From Pleurodeles waltl (taxonomy: Eukaryota; Chordata; Amphibia; Caudata; Salamandridae): a stretch of 64,000 nucleotides of DNA. The notes below the pieces were generated by a model. It saw nothing but the letters and a program-made list of their open reading frames with translations, had not been told where the DNA came from and did no database searches. Position 1 is the first letter of the stretch; every line of letters begins with the position of its first letter. Below, in pieces: positions 1 to 9,803 of the stretch. Both the position numbers and the translations under genes were made by a program. The stretch covers positions 818,622,817 to 818,686,816 of the forward strand of contig NC_090445.1 of assembly GCF_031143425.1 (NCBI RefSeq), in the 5' to 3' direction.

Positions 1-781
1 AAGAGCTCTTGGATGGTCAAAAGTGCCGTGTAAGATGGAACTGCAGGCCGTCGGTTTATGGAAAACATAAGTTTCCAGTTTTCCTTCCTTTGCTTCCAAT
101 AGGACATCCAGAAACTCAATTTTGGTATTACTCCAGGTAGCTGTTAATTGTATATTTAAGTTGTTTGCATTCAGTTGCTTTACATATTCTTGTAGTTGAC
201 TCTCTTCCCCAACCCATATCAGGAACAAATCATCAATAAAGCGCACTCATAGCATCACTTTATCCATATATTGGTTGAACTTGTCAGACCACGCCACCAC
301 CTTTTCTCACAACCCATGTAAAGGTTGGCATAGGTTGGCGCAAATGAAGCCCCATTAGCAGTTCCTTGCTTTTGAAGATAATATTTGTTGTTAAACAGAA
401 AGACATTATGCATCAAGCAGAATTGTAACATGGACATGAGCATATCTGTATGTTGTGTATATTCGATGGAGCAAGCTCTCAATAAAATAATGGCAGGCCT
501 GTATGCCAAATTCATGCTTGATAGATGTATAGAGAGATGTGACATCCATAGTAATAATGAGGTAGCTGCTCAAACAAAGAATATTATTGATTTTGCCTAA
601 AAAGTCGGTGGAGTCTCGTAGGTAAGAGGGGAGCTTGGTGACATATGGACACAAAAATAGATCTAAAATTCTTGATGTATTTTCCAAGATGTGCACTCTG
701 CACAAAGACACACATAAAAAGTGGTTCATGTGCTAGCAGGGTCACGTGGGCATCAACTACTTGAATTGGTTTTTGCGTCAT
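1..781 (-). mobile_element. Penelope-like retroelement remnant (reverse transcriptase part)
   Basis: Read on the minus strand, this stretch carries reverse transcriptase motifs typical of Penelope-like elements, scattered over three frames. From upstream to downstream they are ENTSRILDLFLCPYVTKLPS (about 690-610), a motif A-like ITMDVTSLYTSIKHEFG (about 560-490), the GTANGASFAPTYANLYMG block (about 365-305), and the catalytic box RFIDDLFLIW at 244-216. EFLDVLL follows near 120. At least two frameshifts and a TGA just before the RFIDD box make it non-functional. The GIY-YIG endonuclease that usually follows the reverse transcriptase in this family would lie left of base 1 and is not visible. 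The remnant sits in the intron before the first visible host exon, antisense to the gene. The motif order makes the family call fairly safe; the subfamily is not determined. Confidence 0.8.
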
Positions 782-959
782 TAGCTGCTTCTGAAAATAT
801 TGGCATAGTGAAAGAGAATCAGCCAGTCTGTAATCTTCATATTAATACCATAGTTAGCAACAGAATAAGGTGCAGTAGAAATGCCTTAAAACGTGCACGT
901 TAGACAGGACATTTACAAATAAAATTAGTACTAATACATGTCCTTGTCTGCTGTTGCAG

Positions 960-1166
960 GATATCATTCACCGGATAAAAGTATCCTTTAACAAACAGTT
1001 CGATGCTGTCTGTAAGCAGAAGGAGCAAGAAATCGCACGTGTAAAGGAGAAAAACGTGAGGATCAAAGAAATCTTACGAGAATTGGGCTTGGAAGATAAA
1101 GTAATGGAATTCAGCTTTACTGACGATGAGAAACCCGAGAGGGCTCTTACTGTTGAAGATTCAGAG
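960..1166 (+). CDS. CFAP43: CFAP43-like exon a (coiled-coil region)
   Basis: This exon has 69 codons in phase 0. It is preceded by a pyrimidine-rich acceptor ending TTGCAG and followed by the donor GTATAAG. The peptide begins DIIHRIKVSFNKQFDAVCKQ and ends TVEDSE. It is rich in Lys, Glu and Arg and should form a long helix. Together with the following exons it resembles the C-terminal coiled-coil half of CFAP43 (WDR96), a WD-repeat and coiled-coil protein of the axoneme. From known family biology, CFAP43 works with CFAP44 in tethering inner-arm dynein in motile cilia and sperm flagella. The WD repeats would be encoded upstream of this window. The assignment rests on recalled family resemblance; CFAP44 or another axonemal coiled-coil protein is the alternative. 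An in-frame TAA just past the donor shows that the open frame ends with the exon. Confidence 0.68.
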
Positions 1167-2542
1167 GTATAAGAAAACATTTGATTTGTTTATGGGTTCA
1201 TATAGATGAATGTGGCCAAATCTACAGCAGGGTAGTTTACAACCAGGCAGTGGGGAATAGCAGGTGATCGTATAATCAAGCCAAAGTGTCAGTACAAACA
1301 ATTTAGGGTCTGAAAACGGGTAGTACGGAGAACAGCCTTTGGTTTTGGGAGATCATGGCTAATGTTGAGTCCAGTTCTTGATTTTTGCAGCCACAGCAAA
1401 GTGATATTTTGCCTTCCTCTTCCATTAAATTGAAGACCTATTAAATGTCTCAAAGAGAAACTTGCCTCTCACCCCTCCTGCCAGAAGAACCACAGGCCTT
1501 CCAGTAAAATCAACACAGGTAATGTGATGATATATGAAAGGTTTCTCCTGTTCCTGGAGGCACACACAAATGGTGCAAAAGGAATTTAATTTGTTATAAA
1601 GTACCAAATCCTGGGTGTGAGCATGATAATCTTAGTTAATTCAGTGTTTAGCAAGTTTCCTTAAGGACAGTCTCTAATGGTATAGACCTCCTTCTGGCAT
1701 ATGTGGTGCCTTCAGCTATATCAGTTTGTCTGCCAAGTGGAAGTGTTTAGAGTATTGCTGTTTTGTAAATTATACAGAATATCTTCAATGTAATACTCAC
1801 ATCTAGTGGGAAGCCACTGGGCAATCTGTGTGAAAGTGGGTATTGATCTGGCTTTTTCACCATAGTGATGAAGCTTGCGATGGCATGGATGATAACCTTC
1901 TGTAGTGGAAGAGTAGATGCTAAAAGGCTGACAGGTGCAGATTTCTCACAACTAATATGTGAAAGGATGAGTATTTGAGGAGCTGTTCCGTTTTCCACGG
2001 AAGGCATCAGTGCCATCGCTAAACTGCATAGTTGAGAGACGGGATTACTGTATTGATTGTAATGTCTTTGAGTGGGAGAGGCGGAGGTTGAGTGTGAAGG
2101 GATATGACTTGTGCGGCGAGCCATGGAGTTCATCTTAGAGGTGTGTTTTAGGATCACCAGTGCTAAGGGTATAAAAGAGCAAATCAGTGGTCCACTGTTG
2201 CCCCCTTTTATTTGACGTACATGCCCCTTGTATTCCTTGGATCTTCTGAGTATTTGAGGGACTAAGAGCTATTGCAACGTAAGCAGTGCTCCCATTTGAC
2301 GAGACAGCAGATTCCAACATATCAGGGCCTTGTAAGACAACACTGCTAGTTCAAAATACATTTTCTTAAGAAGGAAAGACAGTATGCATCAGGACAAGTG
2401 TAGCCCAAGATACATATATTTTTTATTTCGATTCTACACCAGGCCATTGTTTACGGGTTATGTTAACAAGTTAGCAACAACTGAGACACAAACCTACAGT
2501 ACTTGCTGTGCAGCCCTCCACTAGATTCTTTTTCCATTACAG
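1167..2542 (+). other. Intron between CFAP43-like exons a and b
   Basis: The intron runs from GTATAAG to ACAG. I recognise no mobile element in it. The minus strand is open for 136 codons at 2157-1747 and for 61 codons at 2320-2135. The peptides are Ser/Pro/Leu-rich and match no family I know, so I do not call a gene. Confidence 0.6.
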
Positions 2543-2632
2543 ATAAAGGTAGACAAATATTTGACCCCGGAACAGAAGGCAAAAGCAGAGGAGCAAGCAA
2601 GGATTGAAGAGCAAAAGCGACTTGAAGCACTG
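2543..2632 (+). CDS. CFAP43: CFAP43-like exon b
   Basis: This exon has 30 codons in phase 0, between acceptor CCATTACAG and donor GTATTTTT. The peptide opens IKVDKYLTPEQKAKAEEQAR and continues with a highly charged heptad-like stretch ending RLEAL. LTPEQ followed by an Ala/Glu/Gln/Arg-rich helix is what I would expect in the coiled-coil segment of CFAP43-type axonemal proteins. It joins in frame with exons a and c. The exon is too short to be found by ORF length; it was located by splice sites and composition. Confidence 0.66.
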
Positions 2633-3226
2633 GTATTTTTTTGACCTATTTATTTTATTTGTTTACGCAGAAATCTGCCCATAATTGTTCAGTATAGTTT
2701 TCTTGCACTGAAATGTGCCACTGCAATTTATCTGTGATACAGCCAGACAATTATGTGAAATGCTAAGGGGAAAAGTAACAAAAATAAACAAGACGTGGAA
2801 ACTGAAAAGTAGAGCTCCTAATTTTCATGGGATTTTGCCGAAGCCAAACGTGGACTGCATTGATGTTATCTGTGCAGATATTAATCCACAGGCATACTGC
2901 TACAGAAACAGCATTGTGTAATAACCGAGTTCAGCCAGGCGCACTAATCATGCTGGCCTGTTTTGAACTTAACTTAAAGTATATTTCTGTCCTTTCTCTG
3001 TCGGATCCACCATGGGCATCATTTTGTAGTACCTCTTTAAGTGCAACTGTGTAATACTTTTTATACCGTGTCGGCCCCGTCATACTTTGTTTTAGGTGGT
3101 CTCTGTACAATGCACTGTTATGAAGTATTAGTAGTTCTATGAAATGTATGTAAGTAACCTATGCTAATAAAGTATCCTTCACACTGGGAAGGTAGAGTTG
3201 TAACTAGTACTTTTTGCTCTCCGCAG
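2633..3226 (+). other. Intron between exons b and c
   Basis: This 594-bp intron starts GTATTTTT and ends CTCCGCAG. I see no repeat, RNA gene or other feature in it. Confidence 0.6.
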
Positions 3227-3307
3227 GCAGATAATGCAAAGCAGCGAGCACTGATTGACATGATGAATGGAGTCCTTGAAGTGAAAAGGGAAGACATCTT
3301 TAAAGTG
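3227..3307 (+). CDS. CFAP43: CFAP43-like exon c
   Basis: This exon has 27 codons in phase 0. The chosen acceptor is CTCCGCAG. An alternative AG four bases downstream would break the frame with exon b. The donor is GTAAGAG, close to consensus. The peptide starts ADNAKQRALIDMMNGVLEVK and ends REDIFKV. The segment with DMMNGVLEVK is the stretch I most associate with CFAP43. The next exon recognised is about 22 kb downstream and joins in frame, but a missed small exon in the huge intron cannot be excluded. Confidence 0.7.
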
Positions 3308-3688
3308 GTAAGAGTTCTACCAGCTTGGTAGCAGATGGTATAATACGTATTCATTTTAATTCACACTATCATGTTAACACAGCCATAAAGCATATTGATA
3401 GTCTGAATATGGGATAGTTCACATGACCAGTTTCCTACTGCAGATTTTCCCTTTTGCTGGGTGGGACTATGGAAATATTAATAGCTTCCAGTCATGTGGG
3501 TATCATAAGTCCCAACGCAGTCTGGTGCTAAGTACAATAATGAGTTAGTCTGGATAAGATTTCCCAAAATGTGTCGCCTTACTCCAGATTCGAAATATTC
3601 TATCAAATGCATTTAAGTCATAGCTGTGAAGGTTCGTTATGACCACTGCATGAACTGCCGGGGGACGTTTCCTTAAAGTCAAGACTAT

Positions 3689-4182
3689 GGGCCTCATTAC
3701 GATTTTGGCGGTCTGACCACTGGACTGCCAATACGGCAGTGGGGAGGCGGCCACCAGGCCACCGGCCTCCCCACGACCGTATTATGATGTTTCCGGCAGG
3801 CTGGGCGGCTGAAACAGTAGCACGCCATTGGAGAGAGCAGAGGCCAATGCCACAGCACACTCAGAATGTGCACTTTCTGCAATGGCAAACAGTGAGGATT
3901 CTGAGTGTTCTAACAGAGGGCCCCTGTTCTGCCCACAGCTGTTCCTGGGCAGTGTAGGACCTCCCCTGTGGCCCCAAATCTGCCAGTGACACCGCCATGA
4001 AAAGGTTAGCGGAAAGGAAAGTCGTGATCAGCACGGCGGTGCTGAACTCAGCACCACCATGGCTGACCACGATTTGCACTGGCACCAGCCCATCAGGATT
4101 TCTGATCCTGGCGGCGATGGCATTGTTCTGGTGGTCCAACGGTTATGGTGGTCCATGGACTGCCATACTCGTAATGAGGACC
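3689..4182. mobile_element. Short inverted-repeat (MITE-like) element, copy 1
   Basis: The left end reads GGGCCTCATTACGATTTTGG and the right end is its near reverse complement, ACTCGTAATGAGGACC. TAT flanks both ends (3686-3688 and 4183-4185), compatible with a 3-bp target duplication. The interior is GC-richer than the surroundings and carries inverted GGCGG/CCGCC-type blocks. No transposase is present, so it would be non-autonomous. Related copies are at 16823-17218 and about 28093-28610. A 3-bp duplication would fit the PIF/Harbinger group, but that is inference. Confidence 0.65.
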
Positions 4183-5130
4183 TATAATCTTTGTTGTAGC
4201 TTGGAATCCAAACCTACATGTTTTAAAAAATGGAGACAAAGGTGCTGCTGTGCAAGTGTAAGTGTAAAAGTCACATAATTAGCCTAGGTTTCTTGCTTGT
4301 ATTCATAGGCCTAGGAGTCAGTGTCAGTTTTTGGCCTTTTGGGGTGCTGGACATCTTACTGTTTCTGTTTCTTTGCAGTCGTAGCTTACACTTGTAAGTT
4401 TGGCATGTCTCCAGACATGTAAGTCTACACTTTTGAGTAACTTTACTTTTTAGATTTTGTGAATAGCCAAAATCACTAACTTTACTCAAAACTGTAACAG
4501 TAAAGTACATTTGTAAACTACTTACAAGTGTTGGTTACATTTTTGAATAGCCCCAAAGGAAAAGAGTGTTATTATGAGGCCAGGAACAAGTATTTCTCCG
4601 GATTACTGACAGCGCATGAGATGTTTTTTCTATTTTAAATGCTGTTCAGGAACTTTCAAGACAATAGTGGGGCAGGTATCCCTCAGTTTGTTTAACAAAA
4701 AAATACAAAGTACACTGGTCGTTTGGAAAAGGAGTCATCTTTTGACAAACAGCACCTACACTTTTCCCTATAAGCCATGGGGACAACAAAATAATGGATA
4801 TTATAAATAAAGTATGTTGTACTGATGCTCCTTTCTTGAACTCTGCGAAAAGTTTAGGGGAAGCAATTCTACAAATATGATAAAAAATGAAATTGATTCT
4901 GGTCTTCTCTCACAGTTTTGAGAAACCATAAACTTCCTTTCGGGAATGCAGGTTATCTGTATGGTCTCCTAATAGCTGACCTTAATTCTTTAACTACTCT
5001 GTCTACCGGCAGAAAATCCAAGAACACAAATTCCATGGCTAAGAATGACTTTCTTTGGTTCTCTTCCAGGGCTCCCTCTTCAATAGTCATAAGCACTTAG
5101 TAGTGGGAGGACCCCATAATACTTCTTAGC

Positions 5131-5133
<3 letters not shown>

Positions 5134-5212
<79 letters not shown>
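5134..5212. repeat. (AT)n followed by (GA)n microsatellite
   Basis: About 20 AT dinucleotides run to 5172. They are followed by a short ATGAATAT spacer and about 16 GA dinucleotides. Confidence 0.97.
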
Positions 5213-5214
<2 letters not shown>

Positions 5215-5537
5215 TCGATCTGCAGCCTATAGAAAAGGTTGAAAAATTGCTAGGTTACATTTATCCTTTAAAACAAACATGACTCAATACAATACATGTT
5301 AATAATGAAAAGCTGACCATAGGAAGCTTTTCAGAAAAACTTGTATTCAAAAGGAAAGGGAATATGGGACACTGTCACCCAATAGGCTGCTGTCCCAATA
5401 GAAAGCATAAAACTGGCACAGTGCCTTTAAGAATCTCACTGTACCTCCTGTCTCCCATCATGTTCCAAAGGTGACAGTTAGGTCAGTTCATTTTCCCAGC
5501 TCCTTCAGTTAGGATCCAGGGGTACTGAGCTCTCTGT
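5213..5537. other. Left flank of DIRS copy A, no gene seen
   Basis: There is no significant open frame. The stretch from about 5340 to the DIRS border could be the 5' part of the older gag-bearing element that resumes at 11534. That would mean copy A inserted into it, but I found no sequence motif that proves this. Confidence 0.4.
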
Positions 5538-5717
5538 TTCTGATGGATACAACTACCTGTGGATTCCTCACCTCATGAATACTCCCATGGCGTCAGCATT
5601 TGACGGAAATCTTCTTACTAGTCTCTGCACGTCGACGAGGACGTCACTGTCTCGCACGCGACGCCGTCTGACGCCATACAGGCAATAAGAGGTCCTCGAC
5701 GACGTGCGGACGTCAGT
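5538..5717 (+). repeat. Left inverted terminal repeat of DIRS copy A
   Basis: It starts near TTCTGATGGATACAACTACC and extends to GGACGTCAGT. The reverse complement occurs at 11319-11533 with very few mismatches. It is CpG-rich and contains alternating GACG/CGTC blocks. The right copy is about 30 bp longer at its outer end, as is usual for DIRS. Confidence 0.93.
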
Positions 5718-5820
5718 TCCCTTTTTTCCGTGCATTCGAAACGGTTATCTTCGAGGGAGCAACTGTTACTCTTGCGGTTACAGTGTATATCTTGCTGCGT
5801 ACTTCTTCTCTGTGGAAATA

Positions 5821-7896
5821 ATGTCGCAGAGAAAGTCTGGATTTAAGCCTTGTCGTGAGTGTGGAGGCAAGATGTCGGTGACGGATCCTCATTCCGATTG
5901 CCTTTGGTGTTTGAGCTCCGACCACGACGTCTCGACTTGTGATTCGTGTCAGCACATGAATCCGAAGGCCATTAAAGAACGCGAGGCGAAGCTGTTTATG
6001 GCCAAATCAAAGGAGAAGCATCACAAGAAAAAGTCTTCTCCAAGACATCGGCGTCATCGAGACTCCCGGCGCCGTAGAGAATCTCGGCGTCATTCAAGGG
6101 AGGCTCGTTCCAGGTCTCCGGATCGGCGCCGGAGGACATGGGAGGTCAGCCCCACGGTGACGCCGCATCCTTCGACGCCGTTGCTCTCTCCGACGTCTCC
6201 AACTTCGCCTGGACAGGCGTCGGTGATTGAGGTATTGGAGCCTCAGGTGTTTTCTCCGGCGCAGACGCCGAGGCCGGCGTCGGGGTCGCCTCCGAGTCAG
6301 GCACCCCAGTATCCGGCTTTTCCCACCCCTGGAGCCGATAGTTCCGCATTCTTGAATGCGATGTATGCCATCTTCCAACAGATGGCTCCAGGGGGTGCTC
6401 CGACTGGGCCTTTGGCCTTTTCTTTGGGTGATCCTGCGCCTCTTCGGCCGGCACCCTTTATGCCCTTTCTCCCGTTTGGGAACGTGGGCTCGGCGCCAGT
6501 GTCGGCGCCGGTGGCCGCTCCGATGGCTTCGGAGGGATTGGCCCCAGGGATTTCCATCCCGTCGACGTCGAGATTTCGGCCTGTGACTCCGGTGGGTCCA
6601 TCCGTTTCATCTGCTCTTCAGTCGGCGCCGAAGTTACCTGTGGCGCCGGATGCGGCGTCGGTGGCTTCGGAAGATCGGCGCCGATCTCCGACTTCGGCGG
6701 AGGTGTTGTCGACTCCGCGGATTGAGCAACGACTGCATTCAAGGAGGCGTGCTCTCCGGGTACTAGAGGAGCAGGAGTACCAACGAGCCCTAGAGGAAGG
6801 AGAGCTAGAGGACTCGGGTGATGGGCTGCGTGGACTGGAGTCGGCCAGTGGGCTGGACACTTCCCCTGAGTGGGACCTTTCGTCCCCGGGGGAATATACC
6901 GAGGAAGCTGCTTCCTTTCATACAGTGGTACGGAAGGCAGCTAGTTTTTTGGACCTGCCTTTGCCGGTGGTGGAGGCGAAACAAAACCTTTTGACAGAGG
7001 TGTTGCATCCGGCCTCAGCCGCGGCGGAGCCTCTATTACCTTTTAATGACGCTCTGCTGGATCCGGTTTTAGAGGTGTGGAAGAAGCCGGCATCTTCCCC
7101 AGCAGTTCACAGAGCCGTGGCCAGGAGGTATCGGACGGCTCCAACTGATCCTGGTTTCCTATCTAGGCACCCTACGCCGGAGAGCTTGGTTGTGCAGGCC
7201 TCCTGTTCGTCCAAATCAGCGCCTGGTTCTTTCCCGACGGTGCCTGGGGACAGAGACTCAAAAAAGCTAGAGGCGCAGTCGAAGAAGATTTTTTCGTCCT
7301 GCAGTCTGGCGTTAAAAGCCACTAATGCGACCTGTATCCTGGGGAGGTATATTCATGCTCTGATGGATGACATCTCCTCTTCGTTTACAGAGCTTCCCCA
7401 GGGTCTTTTGGATCTTGTCTCTGATGCACAGGCTGCTGCGACCCAAATTATCCAGACGGGACTGGATACCACCGACTCGGTAGCCAGAGCAATGGGCACA
7501 ACTGTGGTGGAAAGGAGACAGGCCTGGCTACGTAACTCGGGCTTTTCGGCAGATGTACAGTCCACATTGTTGGATCTCCCGTTTGATGGGGACAAACTGT
7601 TTGGGGCTAAGGCTGATTCGGCCTTGGAACGTTTTAAGGAGAGCAGGGCCACGGCTAAGTCGTTGGGACTCCAAGCTCCTTCTTCCACGGCCTCTTCCAG
7701 ATTCTTCAGGAGGTTTCGTGGATTTGGGCGTGGCTCTTCCTCCTCTTCCTTTCGGGGAAGATATCAGCAACCTGCCTCTTCCCACCCCTATAGATCTTTT
7801 AGGGGGAGGGGTAGGGTCCGCACCAGGGGAGCCTCTCAGCAGCACTCTGCCTCTTCCTCATCCTCTGGCGGGGTGCAGCAGGGGAAGCAGCCTTAG
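5821..7896 (+). CDS. DIRS copy A gag-like protein (ORF1)
   Basis: The 691-codon ORF is intact. The start at 5821 is chosen because the encoded N-terminus MSQRKSGFKPC aligns with the gag starts of other DIRS copies in the window. Residues 11-43 form a zinc-finger-like cluster, CRECGGKMSVTDPHSDCLWC followed by H35, C40 and C43. An Arg/Ser-rich basic stretch follows (about residues 65-110), then a long Pro/Ser/Ala-rich linker. After that comes a conserved helical region containing EEAASFHTVVRKAASFLDLP and EPLLPFNDALLDPVLEVW. The C-terminus is rich in RG and Ser (FRRFRGFGRGSS). In the family, ORF1 is thought to package the RNA. The helical region is clearly shared with the gag remnant of copy B. 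The 5' leader is open for 39 more codons, but the Met at 5821 fits the family better. Confidence 0.88.
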   Translation: MSQRKSGFKPCRECGGKMSVTDPHSDCLWCLSSDHDVSTCDSCQHMNPKAIKEREAKLFMAKSKEKHHKKKSSPRHRRHRDSRRRRESRRHSREARSRSPDRRRRTWEVSPTVTPHPSTPLLSPTSPTSPGQASVIEVLEPQVFSPAQTPRPASGSPPSQAPQYPAFPTPGADSSAFLNAMYAIFQQMAPGGAPTGPLAFSLGDPAPLRPAPFMPFLPFGNVGSAPVSAPVAAPMASEGLAPGISIPSTSRFRPVTPVGPSVSSALQSAPKLPVAPDAASVASEDRRRSPTSAEVLSTPRIEQRLHSRRRALRVLEEQEYQRALEEGELEDSGDGLRGLESASGLDTSPEWDLSSPGEYTEEAASFHTVVRKAASFLDLPLPVVEAKQNLLTEVLHPASAAAEPLLPFNDALLDPVLEVWKKPASSPAVHRAVARRYRTAPTDPGFLSRHPTPESLVVQASCSSKSAPGSFPTVPGDRDSKKLEAQSKKIFSSCSLALKATNATCILGRYIHALMDDISSSFTELPQGLLDLVSDAQAAATQIIQTGLDTTDSVARAMGTTVVERRQAWLRNSGFSADVQSTLLDLPFDGDKLFGAKADSALERFKESRATAKSLGLQAPSSTASSRFFRRFRGFGRGSSSSSFRGRYQQPASSHPYRSFRGRGRVRTRGASQQHSASSSSSGGVQQGKQP

Positions 7897-7924
7897 GCTT
7901 CCACCATTTCCCACTCACTCCTCT

Positions 7925-9803
7925 CCTGTAGGGGGAAGATTACAGCATTTTCTCACCAAATGGGAGACTGTTACGTCGGACACTTGGGTTCTCAGTGTTG
8001 TGGGAAAAGGCTACACCCTTCCCTTTCGGGAGTTTCCGCCCCTCATCCCGCCCCGCCCTTCGTATTGTTCACAAGAACACCTCCTGTTGCTAGAACAGGA
8101 GGTAGAAGTCCTCCTTTTAAAGGGCGCGGTGGAGTTGGTCCCGGAGCAGGAAAGGGGTCAAGGAGTTTACTCAAGGTATTTCCTGATTCCCAAGAAGGAT
8201 GGTCGTTTGAGACCAATTCTGGACCTGAGGATCTTGAATTGGTTCCTCAAGCAGGAAAAGTTCAAGATGCTGACCCTAGCACAGGTGCTTTTGGCGTTGA
8301 ACATGGAAGACTGGATGGTGTCTGTCGACTTGCAGGATGCTTACTTTCATATCCCGATACTCAAGTCACACAGGAAGTATCTCCGGTTTGTGGTGGGATC
8401 GCAACTACCAGTTTGCGGTCCTTCCATTTGGTCTTACTTCAGCACCTCGAGTCTTCACGAAGGTGATGTCGGTGGTTGCGGCAGAGCTCAGAAGGAAGGG
8501 GATAGCAGTATTCCCTTACTTGGACGATTGGTTGATCAAAGCCAAGTCCCCGGAGCTTGTGTTGCGTCATCTGCAGTCAACAACCCAGTTGTTGTTCGAC
8601 CTGGGCTTTTCGGTGAACGAGCCCAAATCTCACCTGGAGCCCTCTCAGCGCCTCCTGTTCATAGGGGCAGTACTGGATACGACATTGGGTCGGGCCTTTC
8701 CTCCGCCTCAGCGGATTCAAGATATTCAGGATTTGGTTCCAATGTTTCGAAATGGAGCGGTAGTTCCAGTCCTCAAGGTCCTTCGTCTGCTCGGTCTTTT
8801 TGCCTCCTGCATTCTGTTGGTCACGCATGCTCGCTGGCACATGAGGGCTCTTCAGTGGTGCCTCCGAAGGCAGTGGTCTCAACACAGAGGGGATCTAGAG
8901 GGTACTGTCAAGATCTCCAGAGATGCTGCTGTGGATTTGAAGTGGTGGATTGCAAGCAACAATCTTTCACAAGGAAAACCGTTCCAGCAGTCGCCACCAG
9001 TGGCCACAGTCATAACGGATGCTTCCACTCTAGGGTGGGGAGCTCATCTGGGGGATCTGGAGATCAAAGGTCTTTGGTCTCCAGAGGAACAGATTTTTCA
9101 CATCAATCTGTTAGAGTTACGGGCTGTACGTCTGGCTCTCAAGGCCTTCCTCCCTTCCCTTCGTGGTCAGTCGGTACAGGTCCTAACGGACAATACTACC
9201 ACGATGTGGTACATAAACAAGCAGGGAGGAGTGGGGTCGTACCTTCTCTGCAGAGAAGCTCTTCGACTATGGTCCTGGGCAAAGGACCATCGGATTTGCT
9301 TGATAGCAAACCATCTGGCCGGAGTCTTGAACGTGCGTGCGGACAGTCTCAGTCGCCACTTCTCGGCAGACCACGAGTGGCGTCTCCATCCAGATCAAGT
9401 CCGTTTAATCTTCCAGAAGTGGGGGTTTCCTCGGGTAGATCTGTTCGCCACTCGAGAGAACGCGCATTGTCCGTTGTTCTGCAGCCTTCAGTATCCGATG
9501 CAGGAAGCGTTGGGGGACGCGTTTCAAATGACCTGGTGCGGCCAGTTGCTTTACGCGTTTCCTCCCATACCCTTGATTCCTCGAGTATTGAGGAAGATTC
9601 GCCAAGACCGGGCTCTAGTAATCGTAATAGCTCCGGATTGGCCAAGGAGGGTGTGGTACTCCGACCTTCTCCAACTCTCAACGTGCCCGCCGCTCCGTCT
9701 TCCTTTCAGGGCAGACCTCCTCTCGCAGTCACAGGGGCAGGTTCTACACCCCAACCTCCAGAGTCTGCACCTACATGCCTGGAGATTGAACGGGGCAACC
9801 TGA
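7925..9803 (+). pseudogene. DIRS copy A reverse transcriptase / RNase H / methylase-like ORF, frameshifted
   Basis: The first third is read in one frame up to about 8404, with SRYFLIPKKDGRLRPILDLR and motif A VSVDLQDAYFHIPI. From 8406 the protein continues in another frame with YQFAVLPFGLTSAPRVFTKV and the catalytic YLDDW at about 8517-8531. RNase H follows, with TDASTLGWGAHLG (about 9016), LLELRAVRLAL, TDNTTTMWYINKQGG (about 9188) and NHLAGVLNVRADSLSR. After RNase H comes the segment with DLFATREN and LLYAFPPIPLI, which matches the Dam-like methylase region of DIRS elements. A one-base gain or two-base loss at about 8405 separates the frames. All catalytic residues I can recognise are present, so this is a single recent break. 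The start codon is uncertain and upstream coding overlaps the end of gag. Confidence 0.88.

Noticed and set aside
5134..5212. Possible regulatory TATA-like region
   Set aside because: It is a plain AT/GA microsatellite with no promoter context.
6094..6742. Several antisense open stretches over the DIRS copy A gag
   Set aside because: They mirror the GC-rich, Pro/Ser/Arg-coding gag sequence and have no family features.
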